Notes under the pieces: model-generated
The model's database searches: none
Told to the model about the DNA's origin: nothing
What the model saw: the letters and a program-made list of their open reading frames with translations, nothing else
NCBI RefSeq assembly: GCF_016695175.1
Contig: NZ_CP068023.1
Span: 1,042,501 to 1,106,500 of the forward strand
DNA: 64,000 nucleotides
Direction of reading: 5' to 3'
Origin: Pseudoalteromonas sp. GCY
GTDB lineage: Bacteria > Pseudomonadota > Gammaproteobacteria > Enterobacterales > Alteromonadaceae
Translations under genes and position numbers: made by a program
Shown: in pieces, positions 7,669 to 17,100 of the stretch
Position numbering within the stretch: the first letter of the stretch is position 1
Layout: every line of letters starts with the position of its first letter

Positions 7669-10221
7669 TTAATTTCCTTGATTCATCTGCGTTAATTTAT
7701 CGCCAATGGGTTGAGAGAAGTTATAGCCATCGTACTTGTCCCAGTTAATCGACCATGTCATCACGCCACCAAAGTTCGGATAAGCCCTACTGGGTTGGAT
7801 AGTGCCACATCCTGTACCTTTGGTTAAACAATCTAAGGCATTGATGATATTGCCGATAGGCGCTTGACCTGAATTTGCCGACTGTGGGCCAGAAGGTAGA
7901 CCGATGGCTACTTGGTCATCCCGAAGTGGCGCAAAGCGGGTGCCATCAGCAAGCTCAAATCCCTCAATCAACATTTTTGCATGGGCAACCATCATGTTCA
8001 CTGAGCCCTCAGGGGCGCTTCCCGGTTCATATGGGTTAGGTAGACCGCCATTGTTGTATAGCTGTACGTGAAGTAAATCTAACGTATCGCGTAGCTCGTT
8101 TATAAGTGGAATATAAGCGCCCCAAATACCTGAATAGGCAATCATGCCACCATGCACATAGGGATGCTCAGGGGCCATGGTAAGTACCATATTGCCACCA
8201 ATATTTTGTTCAATCTGCTTTAATGCTCTAGGCAGCCGAGCTTGGATCTGAGAGCCATGCACAAGGTTCGAACCACTCTCTAAATCAATATCGAGCCCAT
8301 CAAATCCCCATTGTTGAATAATATCGGTGAGGCTACTGACAAATGCCGCTTCATCGGAATCCGTATTGAGGGTAATTGTGCCTTCCGCACCACCAAGACT
8401 TAGCACAAAAACCTTACCTTGTGCTTGTAATGCCTGCATGTCGGATTTGAATTTTACCGGATCGATAGGGGGGCAGTTAGAGCGAATGTCTTTTTCAAAT
8501 GGCGTGAAGTGCACCGTGCCATTCGAGTTTCTATCATTTTCAGCAAAGGCAATATCGATGATGTCCCAAGCATTAGACATCTGATCAAGTGGAATAGGGC
8601 AACCAGCTGGATTAACAAAGTTATGCCAATAGCCAATCAGTTTGTGCTTTTTACCGATGGGCTTGTCGATGACTTGAACTGTCACGCCGCTACTGGACAC
8701 TAGATCATTATTGTCGTTGGTGGCCGTGGCATAAAGTGTTTTTGTGCCGATTGAGGCCGGTGCATAACTATATTCGTAGGGCGGCGTTGTGTCTGTATTG
8801 AGTAACACGCCGTCAGCATAAAACTGCACTTGTGTGATTTGTCCAACAAAAGAGGATGCTTGTGCAATCAATTGAGTGGAATTACCCAAAGTAATTTGGC
8901 TGCCGCTAGTGGGGGCGAGTAAATCAACGGCAATTGGTTTATCAGTCACATTCACTGTAATTGTTTGCGCGCTTTGATTACTTTCGTTATCGACGGCAAC
9001 GGCTTTTAAGCTTACAGGATTGAGGGCTGTTGGTGTCCAGCTGTGGCTAAGCATTCCTTGATTGGCTGTGGCGAGGAGTGTATTGTCGGCATAGAGTGTC
9101 AGCGTAGCAATAGTGCCGTCTGTATCTTGAGCACTGACAGAGATAGTGGTGGGCGCATTGACCAAAACAGTACCATTATTGGACGGGCTTTCGAACGTTA
9201 CGGTTGGCGCGATTGCGCAGATCCCTAAATCGCTCCATGCATCGGTCCAATACTGGCCTGCACCTGGCTCATATGCCCATTGCGCGTTTGAGCTACACCA
9301 ACCTGCAATATCACAGCGATATTTATGATTATTATGAGCGACGAGTTCACCAGCCTGGTAATTTTGTCCAGCGCTGTATGCTCTAAGGCCTTGGCAGCCA
9401 CCGCCTACTTTTGTTAGCACATCGATGGCAAGGTTTGCCTCACTTACCAAACCTTGATTGTCTATCGCTTTTACATTTAGTTGGTTTACGCCCACTTGCT
9501 CCGCTTGGAATTTGAACTCAAAAGGAGAGGTCGTTAGGTTCGTAACAAGCTGGTTGTTCACGCTAATTTCCACTCCCGCAATAGTACCGTCGCTATCTTC
9601 AGCTGTGATGCTGATCCCTACCATATCGCCTTGATAGAACTGCTGACCGCTGGCTGGCGCTACAATGGATACGTTTGGTGGTAAATTTCCTCCGCCCGGT
9701 TTTACTGTGATCCGTGCTGATTGCGAACTTCCGGTTAGCCCTTGTAAATCGGTGGCAATTGCACTGATGTTGTATTCGCCAAGTACTGCGTTCCAAGTGG
9801 TTTGAAATGGCGCGGTAGTGTCCGTAGCGATAACTTGCCCATTTACTAAGAATTCGACATAAGCCAGATCACCATCGACATCATTGGCATTAGCGGAAAA
9901 AACAGCGCTGTCATTTTCGCCCAGCACAGCGCCATTATTTGGGCTGGTGAGTACGACACTCGGCGCTTGACCTGACCCCGTTGCGCAAGCTCCAAGTGAC
10001 CGCCAGACATCATAAGGACCGGAGTGGCCAGCTGGATTGTCGTTTTGACTGTACCACTTAGCTTCATATGCTTGGTTTTGGGATTGTGTAATATCCCCTT
10101 GTCTGTAGACTTGTTGTTCAGACCACAGGGTTAAATTACTACAGTCGTAGGCTTTTGCTTGGCCTGCGAGGATGAGAGCACCGCTCGTCCAAGCCAATCG
10201 TAATATAGAAGTTGGTTTCAT
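7669..10221 (-). CDS. Secreted multidomain GH18 chitinase
   Basis: The product has 850 residues. Its domains in order are: signal peptide (1-24, ending GQAKA); a CBM5/12 chitin-binding module (about 25-77); two bacterial Ig-like repeats (about 85-270); a second CBM5/12 module (about 274-336); two more Ig-like repeats (about 340-520); and a GH18 catalytic barrel (about 524-845). The catalytic DGLDIDLE signature, with the acid Glu at about 648, and the upstream SLGG strand are intact. It should hydrolyse chitin beta-1,4 bonds outside the cell. The 850-residue length and modular layout recall, from memory only, ChiB of Alteromonas sp. O-7. It is a single-gene unit converging on a small leader-peptide gene. 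Confidence 0.92.
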   Translation of the reverse strand: MKPTSILRLAWTSGALILAGQAKAYDCSNLTLWSEQQVYRQGDITQSQNQAYEAKWYSQNDNPAGHSGPYDVWRSLGACATGSGQAPSVVLTSPNNGAVLGENDSAVFSANANDVDGDLAYVEFLVNGQVIATDTTAPFQTTWNAVLGEYNISAIATDLQGLTGSSQSARITVKPGGGNLPPNVSIVAPASGQQFYQGDMVGISITAEDSDGTIAGVEISVNNQLVTNLTTSPFEFKFQAEQVGVNQLNVKAIDNQGLVSEANLAIDVLTKVGGGCQGLRAYSAGQNYQAGELVAHNNHKYRCDIAGWCSSNAQWAYEPGAGQYWTDAWSDLGICAIAPTVTFESPSNNGTVLVNAPTTISVSAQDTDGTIATLTLYADNTLLATANQGMLSHSWTPTALNPVSLKAVAVDNESNQSAQTITVNVTDKPIAVDLLAPTSGSQITLGNSTQLIAQASSFVGQITQVQFYADGVLLNTDTTPPYEYSYAPASIGTKTLYATATNDNNDLVSSSGVTVQVIDKPIGKKHKLIGYWHNFVNPAGCPIPLDQMSNAWDIIDIAFAENDRNSNGTVHFTPFEKDIRSNCPPIDPVKFKSDMQALQAQGKVFVLSLGGAEGTITLNTDSDEAAFVSSLTDIIQQWGFDGLDIDLESGSNLVHGSQIQARLPRALKQIEQNIGGNMVLTMAPEHPYVHGGMIAYSGIWGAYIPLINELRDTLDLLHVQLYNNGGLPNPYEPGSAPEGSVNMMVAHAKMLIEGFELADGTRFAPLRDDQVAIGLPSGPQSANSGQAPIGNIINALDCLTKGTGCGTIQPSRAYPNFGGVMTWSINWDKYDGYNFSQPIGDKLTQMNQGN

Positions 10222-10417
10222 ACTGATCCCTTACATGTTGTTGTGTGTTTTATGAACAAAACCAAATTAGCATATAGGTAAATAATTCGTTAATCAACAC
10301 TCGAGTTATGAGTAAATCTCATCGCTGCAATAACATGAGCATCGCAATTTTAATTCGCATATTTCAAATAATCGGCTAGGTTTAGAGGGAATTTAACGGA
10401 CTCTATAGGACTCAATA

Positions 10418-10891
10418 ATGGCGACTTCTTCAATTCCTTCCGGTTATCATTCACTCACGCCTTATCTTATTGTGGCTGGTGCAGCAAAAGCCATCGAGTT
10501 TTACCGAGCTGCTTTTGGTGCCAGCGTAAAGCTTCAGTTACCTATGCCAGATGGAGGAATAGCACATGCGGAGCTGCTGATTGGTAACTCTTATGTGATG
10601 CTTTCAGATATGTGCCCTGATGTGCACTTTAAAGATCCCAAGGAGCTTGGTGGCACGCCCGTTAGCTTAATGTTGTATGTTGACGATGTGGACACTGTAT
10701 TTGCGGGGGCAATTGAATTGGGGGCACAGCAAGTCACGCCCGTTTGTGATCAGTTTTATGGTGATAGGGCAGGAACGCTACGAGACCCATTTGGTCATGT
10801 CTGGACGATTGGCACGCATAAAGAAGATCTCACAGAAACCGAGTTACTCGCGCGTATGGCTGATTTTATGGATAAGCAACAAGATGCCTAG
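10418..10891 (+). CDS. VOC-superfamily protein, PhnB/YjdN-like glyoxalase fold
   Basis: The product has 157 residues. It opens with YHSLTPYLIVAGAAKAIEFY and continues with the paired beta-alpha-beta-beta-beta units of the vicinal-oxygen-chelate fold; RDPFGHVWTIGTH near residues 127-139 is the typical second-module ending. Members act as lyases, dioxygenases or antibiotic-binding proteins, or have no known activity, so no substrate is assigned. AGGA lies seven bases before the start. It stands alone between the chitinase and the tandem leader peptides. Confidence 0.8.
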   Translation: MATSSIPSGYHSLTPYLIVAGAAKAIEFYRAAFGASVKLQLPMPDGGIAHAELLIGNSYVMLSDMCPDVHFKDPKELGGTPVSLMLYVDDVDTVFAGAIELGAQQVTPVCDQFYGDRAGTLRDPFGHVWTIGTHKEDLTETELLARMADFMDKQQDA

Positions 10892-11135
10892 TTGAGGTGA
10901 GCTTATCTCATTAGATTGCAGATTTATTAATTTTTTGTTTGTTTTTGATGGTGTGTTTTTTGGGGTCCTTGGTTAAAAGTCATTATTTAACATATGGTTA
11001 AGGCTTATCTTTGTGGTGGGATGAATTTTAAAGTTAATTTTATTGTTAATAATGTTGAATTTTTTATTTTTTCATGGCAGCTTAAGAATTAGTGATAAAT
11101 TTTTATCACTAAACGACTATTTCAAGGAAATGATA

Positions 11136-11303
11136 ATGAAATTAAAATTAAAAAAATCAGCGTTGAAGCAACTAGATAAAAACCAAAACCTACCTTTACA
11201 GCAAACGCCTCAAGTAGCTGGCGGTGCTGAGCCAAATACTAGAATCCCATGCCGTTTAACGGAAACGTTGACTGGTACGGATTACGGTCAGTGCCGTTGT
11301 TAG
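11136..11303 (+). CDS. Double-glycine leader peptide, candidate RiPP or bacteriocin precursor (tandem copy 1)
   Basis: The 55-residue peptide starts at 11136, the ATG seven bases after AAGGA; longer in-frame extensions lack a ribosome site. The leader MKLKLKKSALKQLDK runs to TPQVAGG (residues 24-30). The 25-residue core has cysteines at 39, 53 and 55 and several threonines, and ends in QCRC. The next gene encodes a close paralogue with the same leader and a QCEC ending. The likely path is removal of the leader after GG by a C39-type peptidase/exporter, perhaps after ring formation, but no such enzyme is encoded in this window. Confidence 0.7.
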   Translation: MKLKLKKSALKQLDKNQNLPLQQTPQVAGGAEPNTRIPCRLTETLTGTDYGQCRC

Positions 11304-11414
11304 TATAGTCGAGCAGTGTTTTAGGTTAGCCTGATGAGGTAGAGAATCTACTTGTTGGACTACCAACCTTAAACAACATGATTTATAAATTAAGATTAAC
11401 TCAAGGATAAGAAG

Positions 11415-11573
11415 ATGAAATTGAAATTTAAAAAAACAGCATTAAAACAATTAGATAAAAAACAAAGCTTGCCTCAAGAGCAAACACCAAACATCGCTGG
11501 TGGCGCGACAGGTATTCGTTGTCGTCCTCCGATGTCAGAAACTGGCAATCAGTATTGGCAATGTGAGTGTTAA
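11415..11573 (+). CDS. Double-glycine leader peptide, candidate RiPP or bacteriocin precursor (tandem copy 2, 52 aa)
   Basis: This 52-residue gene is easy to miss by length filters. It has an AAGGATAAGAAG ribosome site and a leader (MKLKFKKTALKQLDKKQ) almost identical to that of the preceding gene, ending in TPNIAGG at residues 24-30. The 22-residue core differs strongly from its neighbour but keeps three cysteines (36, 50, 52) and an aromatic-x-QCxC ending. A conserved leader with a diverged core is the classic pattern of RiPP or bacteriocin precursor families. A strong terminator follows, so the two tandem genes probably form one transcript. Confidence 0.7.
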   Translation: MKLKFKKTALKQLDKKQSLPQEQTPNIAGGATGIRCRPPMSETGNQYWQCEC

Positions 11574-11597
11574 AATTAGTGACAAATTAACTTGCAT

Positions 11598-11623
11598 AAG
11601 CTCACAGTCAAGTGAGCTTTTTT
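11598..11623 (+). terminator. Rho-independent terminator after the tandem leader peptides
   Basis: AAGCTCAC (11598-11605) and GTGAGCTT (11612-11619) form a perfect eight-pair stem with a six-base loop, followed by a run of T. It also lies just past the end of the convergent gene. Confidence 0.8.
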
Positions 11624-11645
11624 ATTTTCGAAAAGTTACCAATAT

Positions 11646-12662
11646 TTACTTTATCTTCATGTAATTCAGCGCTTTACGTATTTTATAGCGCCTCAATAAA
11701 TTAAGTGGTTTACGCTTTAATCCAGCAGCAATTACAGTCTCTGTTGCCGCGAGTATGCGCTCGGCGCTTTTACCATCGCGGTAAGGGTGCACTTGCTGAA
11801 TATATTGCTCAATATGTTCACTTTGTGCCTCAGATAGATTAAGTGCTTGTTCAACCGCTTCAGATAATTGGCCTGCTTCGGTAATATTGATTAAGGCATC
11901 TTGAGGTCGGTGATTATTAAAAGTGATAACCGGTTTACCAATTAATAGTGACTCATCAACGGCGCTAGAGGTATCAGAAATCACCACATCGGCTTGCTGA
12001 ATGAGTGGAATAAGATTGTCATTCCCGGCAATTTCAAAGTCGCTGATGGTTTCAAGTTCCATATACATCTGTTGCCACTGCAGTTTCGTCTTAGGATGAA
12101 ACTTAAGTTGGACTTTGTATTTTCCTGACTCTGCGAGCTGTTTGATTTGTGCATGTAATGCTTCAAGCGATGTGAGGTTTGGTGAAAAAGTGGGAGCGTA
12201 CAGTATGACTGGCTTTTCATTCTCTTGCTTGATGTAATCAAAATAAGGGTCGAGTTTTGGCCAGCCAGTTTCAATCACCGAGAAATAACCATGCTTTTGT
12301 GCGAGTTGGTTAAATGGCGCGGTGGTAATTGGGCCATGAGTACAATACAAGTCGAAGAAACCACGGATCCCAAAGTGACCTTTCTTTTTATATTCTAACC
12401 CGTGAAATACTTGCACTTTGGCGCCTGGAAAAAAGTCAGGAACAACGTTTCCAGGTACAAATACTGCTCTAGGATTAAACGCCTTGACGTCCTCTACGCT
12501 CAGTAACTCCGCTTCGTCTGGTGCAAGTGAACTTGAGTTTACATCTTTACCTTTTAAAAACCACTTCACCACGTCACCGTTAGCACGGATAGCGTTTTGG
12601 ATAGGTCTCAGAATGGCAAAGCTATATGGCTGCTCAATGTAGAAAAGATAATGTTTAGGCAT
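11646..12662 (-). CDS. CDP-glycerol glycerophosphotransferase-like protein
   Basis: The product has 338 residues. The C-terminal half carries the pattern of the CDP-glycerol:poly(glycerophosphate) glycerophosphotransferase family (PF04464): VILYAPTFS, then QLKFHPK, then ADVVISDTSSAVDESLLIGKPVITF. These form a GT-B-like nucleotide-binding domain. In Gram-positives the family polymerises teichoic acid; in Gram-negatives related proteins add glycerol-phosphate or other groups to capsule or LPS. No signal peptide is present, so it is cytoplasmic or peripheral. No LPS or capsule sugar cluster surrounds it, so the acceptor is unknown. Confidence 0.7.
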   Translation of the reverse strand: MPKHYLFYIEQPYSFAILRPIQNAIRANGDVVKWFLKGKDVNSSSLAPDEAELLSVEDVKAFNPRAVFVPGNVVPDFFPGAKVQVFHGLEYKKKGHFGIRGFFDLYCTHGPITTAPFNQLAQKHGYFSVIETGWPKLDPYFDYIKQENEKPVILYAPTFSPNLTSLEALHAQIKQLAESGKYKVQLKFHPKTKLQWQQMYMELETISDFEIAGNDNLIPLIQQADVVISDTSSAVDESLLIGKPVITFNNHRPQDALINITEAGQLSEAVEQALNLSEAQSEHIEQYIQQVHPYRDGKSAERILAATETVIAAGLKRKPLNLLRRYKIRKALNYMKIK

Positions 12663-12775
12663 TGAAAGTCACTTATAAAATCAGAGTTTATGGCCAGCAC
12701 TTGAATGGCGCAACTAGGGCCAGAGCGATATTAAGCAAATAATACCGCTTTTACCGCATCAATACCAAACATCCG

Positions 12776-13816
12776 TTACTTAGCTGTACTGTTGCCGATA
12801 CGTGAATGCACCTCAGTGGCTTGAGCCATCATGTTATCCATTAAGGTTTGTACTGATTCGATTTCTCGAATTAAGCCTTGAGATTGACCAATAAACTGCA
12901 CTCCATGGTCTAAATCTCCGTGGATTGTGGCGGCTTCAAGCTTTTCGGTGGCGGCACCAAAGAGCGACAGCATCTTAATTTTATCGAATTGAGATAACAG
13001 TCCTAGTAGTAGCTTCCATAAGGGCATGTCGACCATTTTGGCGGCCTTGAATGATTTTATGGTGGCCATGAAAAAGTTCATCGGGCGGCGCGTTGCCTTT
13101 TCAGCCATGGGGGTTTTCATTACTCGAGCATAAAGACCATCGAAGTTTTTGGAGTAAATCGTCTGTTCAACGTCTTTTTCCACTACAGTATCTTTGACAT
13201 GTTGATGCAAAGGGCTTTCTTTAGATGTTGCAAAACGAGAGCCCATCGCAACGCCCTCTGCGCCAAGAGCTAGCGCGGCGATAAGTCCTCGACCATCGGC
13301 AAATCCCCCCGCGGCAATCACAGGTATATCGACAATATCGACTATGCTCGGCACTAAACACAGTGAAGTTACTTCACCACCATGGGCTGCGGCCTCATGA
13401 CCTGTAACTAATAGCGCATCAACGCCAGATTTTTGTGCTGCTAATGCATGCTTTTGCGTCACCACAGTGGCAATGACTTTTCCGCCGTAAGCTTTAGCCG
13501 CCTGCACTAGCCAATCGCCTTTTCCTAAAGAAAAATTGATAACAGGCACTTGCTCTTCTAATGCGATTTTGGCATTTTCTTTGGCGCCTGGCATCATTAA
13601 CGTTACACCAATACCAAAAGGCTTGGCGGTGAGTTCACGAATTTTCCGTATTGCTTGACGTGTCTCGTCCTGACTGAGCGGGCCCGTGGCTAAAATACCT
13701 AAGCCACCAGCATTGCTCACTGCCGCAACAAGCTCAGGGACAGAAATCCAGCTCATGCCGGGTAATATAATGGGTTTTTCGATGCCAAATAATTCGGTGA
13801 TAGCAGTTTTCATCAT
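12776..13816 (-). CDS. Nitronate monooxygenase (2-nitropropane dioxygenase family)
   Basis: The product has 346 residues and an FMN-binding TIM barrel. Visible motifs are IILPGMSWIS with AVSNAGGLGILATG at the N-terminus, GHEAAAHGG with the probable catalytic histidine (about residue 144), and the phosphate-binding AAGGFADGRGL and GAEGVAMGSRF near 170-195. The family oxidises alkyl nitronates such as propionate 3-nitronate to keto or aldehyde products, usually as detoxification. Some members are instead enoyl reductase-like, so the exact substrate is inferred. It is monocistronic, with a long spacer on each side. Confidence 0.85.
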   Translation of the reverse strand: MMKTAITELFGIEKPIILPGMSWISVPELVAAVSNAGGLGILATGPLSQDETRQAIRKIRELTAKPFGIGVTLMMPGAKENAKIALEEQVPVINFSLGKGDWLVQAAKAYGGKVIATVVTQKHALAAQKSGVDALLVTGHEAAAHGGEVTSLCLVPSIVDIVDIPVIAAGGFADGRGLIAALALGAEGVAMGSRFATSKESPLHQHVKDTVVEKDVEQTIYSKNFDGLYARVMKTPMAEKATRRPMNFFMATIKSFKAAKMVDMPLWKLLLGLLSQFDKIKMLSLFGAATEKLEAATIHGDLDHGVQFIGQSQGLIREIESVQTLMDNMMAQATEVHSRIGNSTAK

Positions 13817-13913
13817 TGTTATTCTACTGGTCAGATGTGTTTATGAGCATAGCTGGAATTTTGCTTGAAGTGAATACTGGTTGTAAGATACCTGTTTAGA
13901 AAGAGGAACTAAG

Positions 13914-14093
13914 ATGAACGTAGTTATATTATTAGTGAGTTTAGTCATTGCATTGGTCGTCTTGATCCCTTTGTTGGAAAAATATCAGCAACGTTTAGGG
14001 CTAGATAAAATGCAAAAGTATGCCAAATATGTACTGCCTTTATTAATGGTGGTGCTGATTATTAAACTCATCTATGTTTTGGTAGTTGAGTAA
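13914..14093 (+). CDS. Small two-helix membrane protein, unknown function (59 aa)
   Basis: The start is supported by GAGGAACTAAG just upstream. The 59 residues form two hydrophobic helices (about 2-19 and 39-57) joined by a charged loop, a typical small inner-membrane protein. The gene ends twelve bases before the 3' end of the convergent PgsB-like gene. I recognise no family. Its good ribosome site and clean hairpin-like topology make it more likely real than chance. Confidence 0.6.
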   Translation: MNVVILLVSLVIALVVLIPLLEKYQQRLGLDKMQKYAKYVLPLLMVVLIIKLIYVLVVE

Positions 14094-14104
14094 GACGCGC
14101 CGAG

Positions 14105-17100
14105 CTATTTTTTACGGCGCTTACCATTTTGTAACTTTAGCCATCCTGGTTTTTGCGAACGATTTAATTCACTTAAAATGAGGGTTGCCTTTTCTATTGT
14201 GATCCTAAAGTCGGCGATATCTTTGTATACCTGAATTGCGATTTTCTTCCTTTTTACCGCCGCGCCGGCGTCTAAAAATGACTCGACCAATTTACTCAAA
14301 AAGCGTGTTAGAGGCGAGCGAGCTTGGGTATTATCCTTACTTTCTAAGCGTTGTGTTTGTTGCTCTAGTTTGCGCTTTATTTGCGTTAATTCGGCTTGGC
14401 TAAATTCACTTTGGGCATTGGGCAACGCTTCGAACAAGTCGAGCTTGTCAGCTAAGTATTGACATTCAAGCGCGCTGAGCTCCTCTTGTTGTAAAATTCT
14501 ACTTAAGCCATTTCTAAACTCAGTTTGTGTCACGCTTCGGCGGCTTAGACGCTCGCAATGCTGATTAAATAACTGCCACTTTTGCCACATGTACACATAG
14601 CCTAATCCCGCTCCTTTGATATTTTGCATGCCGACGATAATTTGATGCTCATTTGGCAGTGCTTGTTTGGCAATGACTTGATTTAAGGCATCAGGCTTGA
14701 TGTCGCTATCATGCACTAATGTACATTTGAGTGTGGCAAGTTGCTCTGCAAGCGCAGTTGTTTGCGAAAGCATAGTGCTCAGGTCTTCAGCTTCCAAAAG
14801 CGACTGGGCAATTGTCCACGCTTCAAAACGCTTTAGTGTGAGCCGGTGTGTGTCGTCTTCGTTATTAAGTTGCGACTGCAGAGAGTCGATACTTGAAAAC
14901 GCAGACTCAGGCAGCTTGTCTGCCGTAGTATTTAATGATGCGATAAGCGCATCTCGCGATAATGTGAGCCTAAAGCGCGTGAGTAAATCGCGTAGCGCAT
15001 TGTGGTCGTTATTGCTGAAAATATTGTGTAAGAGGTTTTCCAGTGCAACCATAAAGTACTTAAAGAAACCATCGATATTGGTGCCGATCACCACAACGGC
15101 ATCAAAATGCAGATCATTGGCCAGAATGTTCGCAAATACTTGCGAGCGCGCTACACGGTCGTTACGATTATTAATTAGTGCAACAATTTGCCCCTGCTTT
15201 CCCTGTTCGACAATGTTTAAGCGTTTCCAGTTTTCTATCGTTGCTAGGCGTTCGTTGGCAGACATGCTGTTGATAAAGCTTTGACTGATTGCACCGATCT
15301 TTGCGGTCGTAAATTGCTGAAGCACGCCAACATCGGGAATAACCCTAGAAGCCGTTTCTTTGAACACATAGTCTTTATTGATGCCAATATATTGCGCCAT
15401 TTTACAGACCAGGGCGATGTTGTCCGGATGCTCAACATAGGGGTATTTTGCGAGAATGTCAGGCGTTATTTGATACCCATCACCCCAATGAATTTGAATG
15501 AGCGAAGTATTTTTTTGCTCCGCCGCCAAGTTGAGCACGGAGGCCATATTCTGCTCGGCGGTGAACACTTGGGTGTTGTAGCCCAAAAAGGCAGACATTT
15601 CTTTTGCCACATCCAAGCCTGTTGGGCCCAAAATATCTTCATGATCTGGGTAGGCATTAGTAATGGTAGCAAAATTGTCTTTCATCCAGCGAACTAGAAT
15701 TTTTACATATCTTGGGTTTAAGCCCATACACTCCCACAGGAAAACGTCCGCTTTTACCTGTTTTGCAAAATGTAGTACATCAGCTTGCTCCCAAATACTC
15801 GCTTTGTCGAAGGGCCGAAATAGTGGGATCTCATATTGCTCACCAGAAATTTTTGAATAGATAAGCATCGCTTCACAGCCCGTGGTCTTGCTCACGACTC
15901 TCAGCGCCAAGCTGCTAAATAAAGCCGACTTAAGCCTCTCGGTTCCTGATTTTCCTCGTGTTCCCCAGCCGCCAATGGACACCGGAATGTGTTTTCGATT
16001 TTGCTTTATTCTTTTACTGACATAAATATGCCGAGTCCAAAAGTAGCTAATAAATGCAAGCACAAAGAAAACCAGCTGCGAAATACTATTTTGATAAATG
16101 GCATCGACGTATTCTTTAAAACTGCTCCAAATGGTGAGTAGCGCTGAGGTTGCACCAGAGCGAGTATAAAGTTGCTGAATGTCTTTCGCGACAGGAAATG
16201 ACGTTTCTGCGATGTCGCCATAGGCACTAAAGCGCAGCGAAAATCCCAGCGTGTTAAGTGCGTCCAAATACTTACCTTGCTCAAGCTCGTTGCCTTTTCG
16301 TAAGCGGTCTAGCTCTGCAAACTGCCATGTTATGGTCCAGTACGCCTTAAGGCGTCGCCACAAAGTCGATGGCGGAGTAACGGCTAAAATACCATCCGGC
16401 GTATAGGTTTTGGCATCCTCTTTGCTATGGTCATTGGTCAGTACACTTAGTAAAAAGTCGAGTAACGGTAGATGTGGTCGACTCGTTTGTTCGGCAATAT
16501 TAAAGAGCAACTCCCCCGGCACTTTTGTTTCGCTAATTTCCGCGGTAGTGCAGCTAGGGACGTGGATTGATACGCTGGGCTTTTTCGCTTTGGTATGGGA
16601 ATAGCTTTGACGTTTATCGGTACTTGGTTGTCTTATTTCGTGTATTACTCGCCATAATCTTCTTGCTTGACGGTAGCCTTGTTGGATACGCCAGCCAGCT
16701 TTTGTTTTTGAGGCATTAAGACTTTGACCGCGCTGTGCAATATAAGAAAGTGAGCGGCCCAGTTCATCACGAGACCAAGTTGCCAGTGCGTCACTTTGTT
16801 CGTTGGCTTCAAGAGAAGCATTGAGCTGCGCGATGATGGCTTGATGATAGAAGCTACCTAGCTGCTCTCTGGCTCTGGTGATATAACGGCAAACGGCGAT
16901 GCTTGTTTCGTTCGATAAACAGTCATTTAAGGTATCAATAAACCGTTTGAAGCAGAGATCGACTTGATCTGATTCAAGTTGCATATTCAGCATAATACGC
17001 GCGCTTTGCTCAAGCGCTAAGCGCTTTAACGGCATACTAAAGTCGCCGGTGAGTACGCGTTGCCACAGTAAAAACGAAAAATCGTGTTGACAAAACCGGT

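Noticed and set aside
14097..14120. GCGCCG...CGGCGC inverted repeat between the 59-aa gene and the PgsB-like gene
   Set aside because: The loop contains the T run and half of the repeat is inside coding sequence, so it is a poor terminator.
14697..15284. 195-codon open frame opposite the PgsB-like gene
   Set aside because: It is serine/cysteine-rich shadow coding antisense to the ligase domain, with no ribosome site and no family match.
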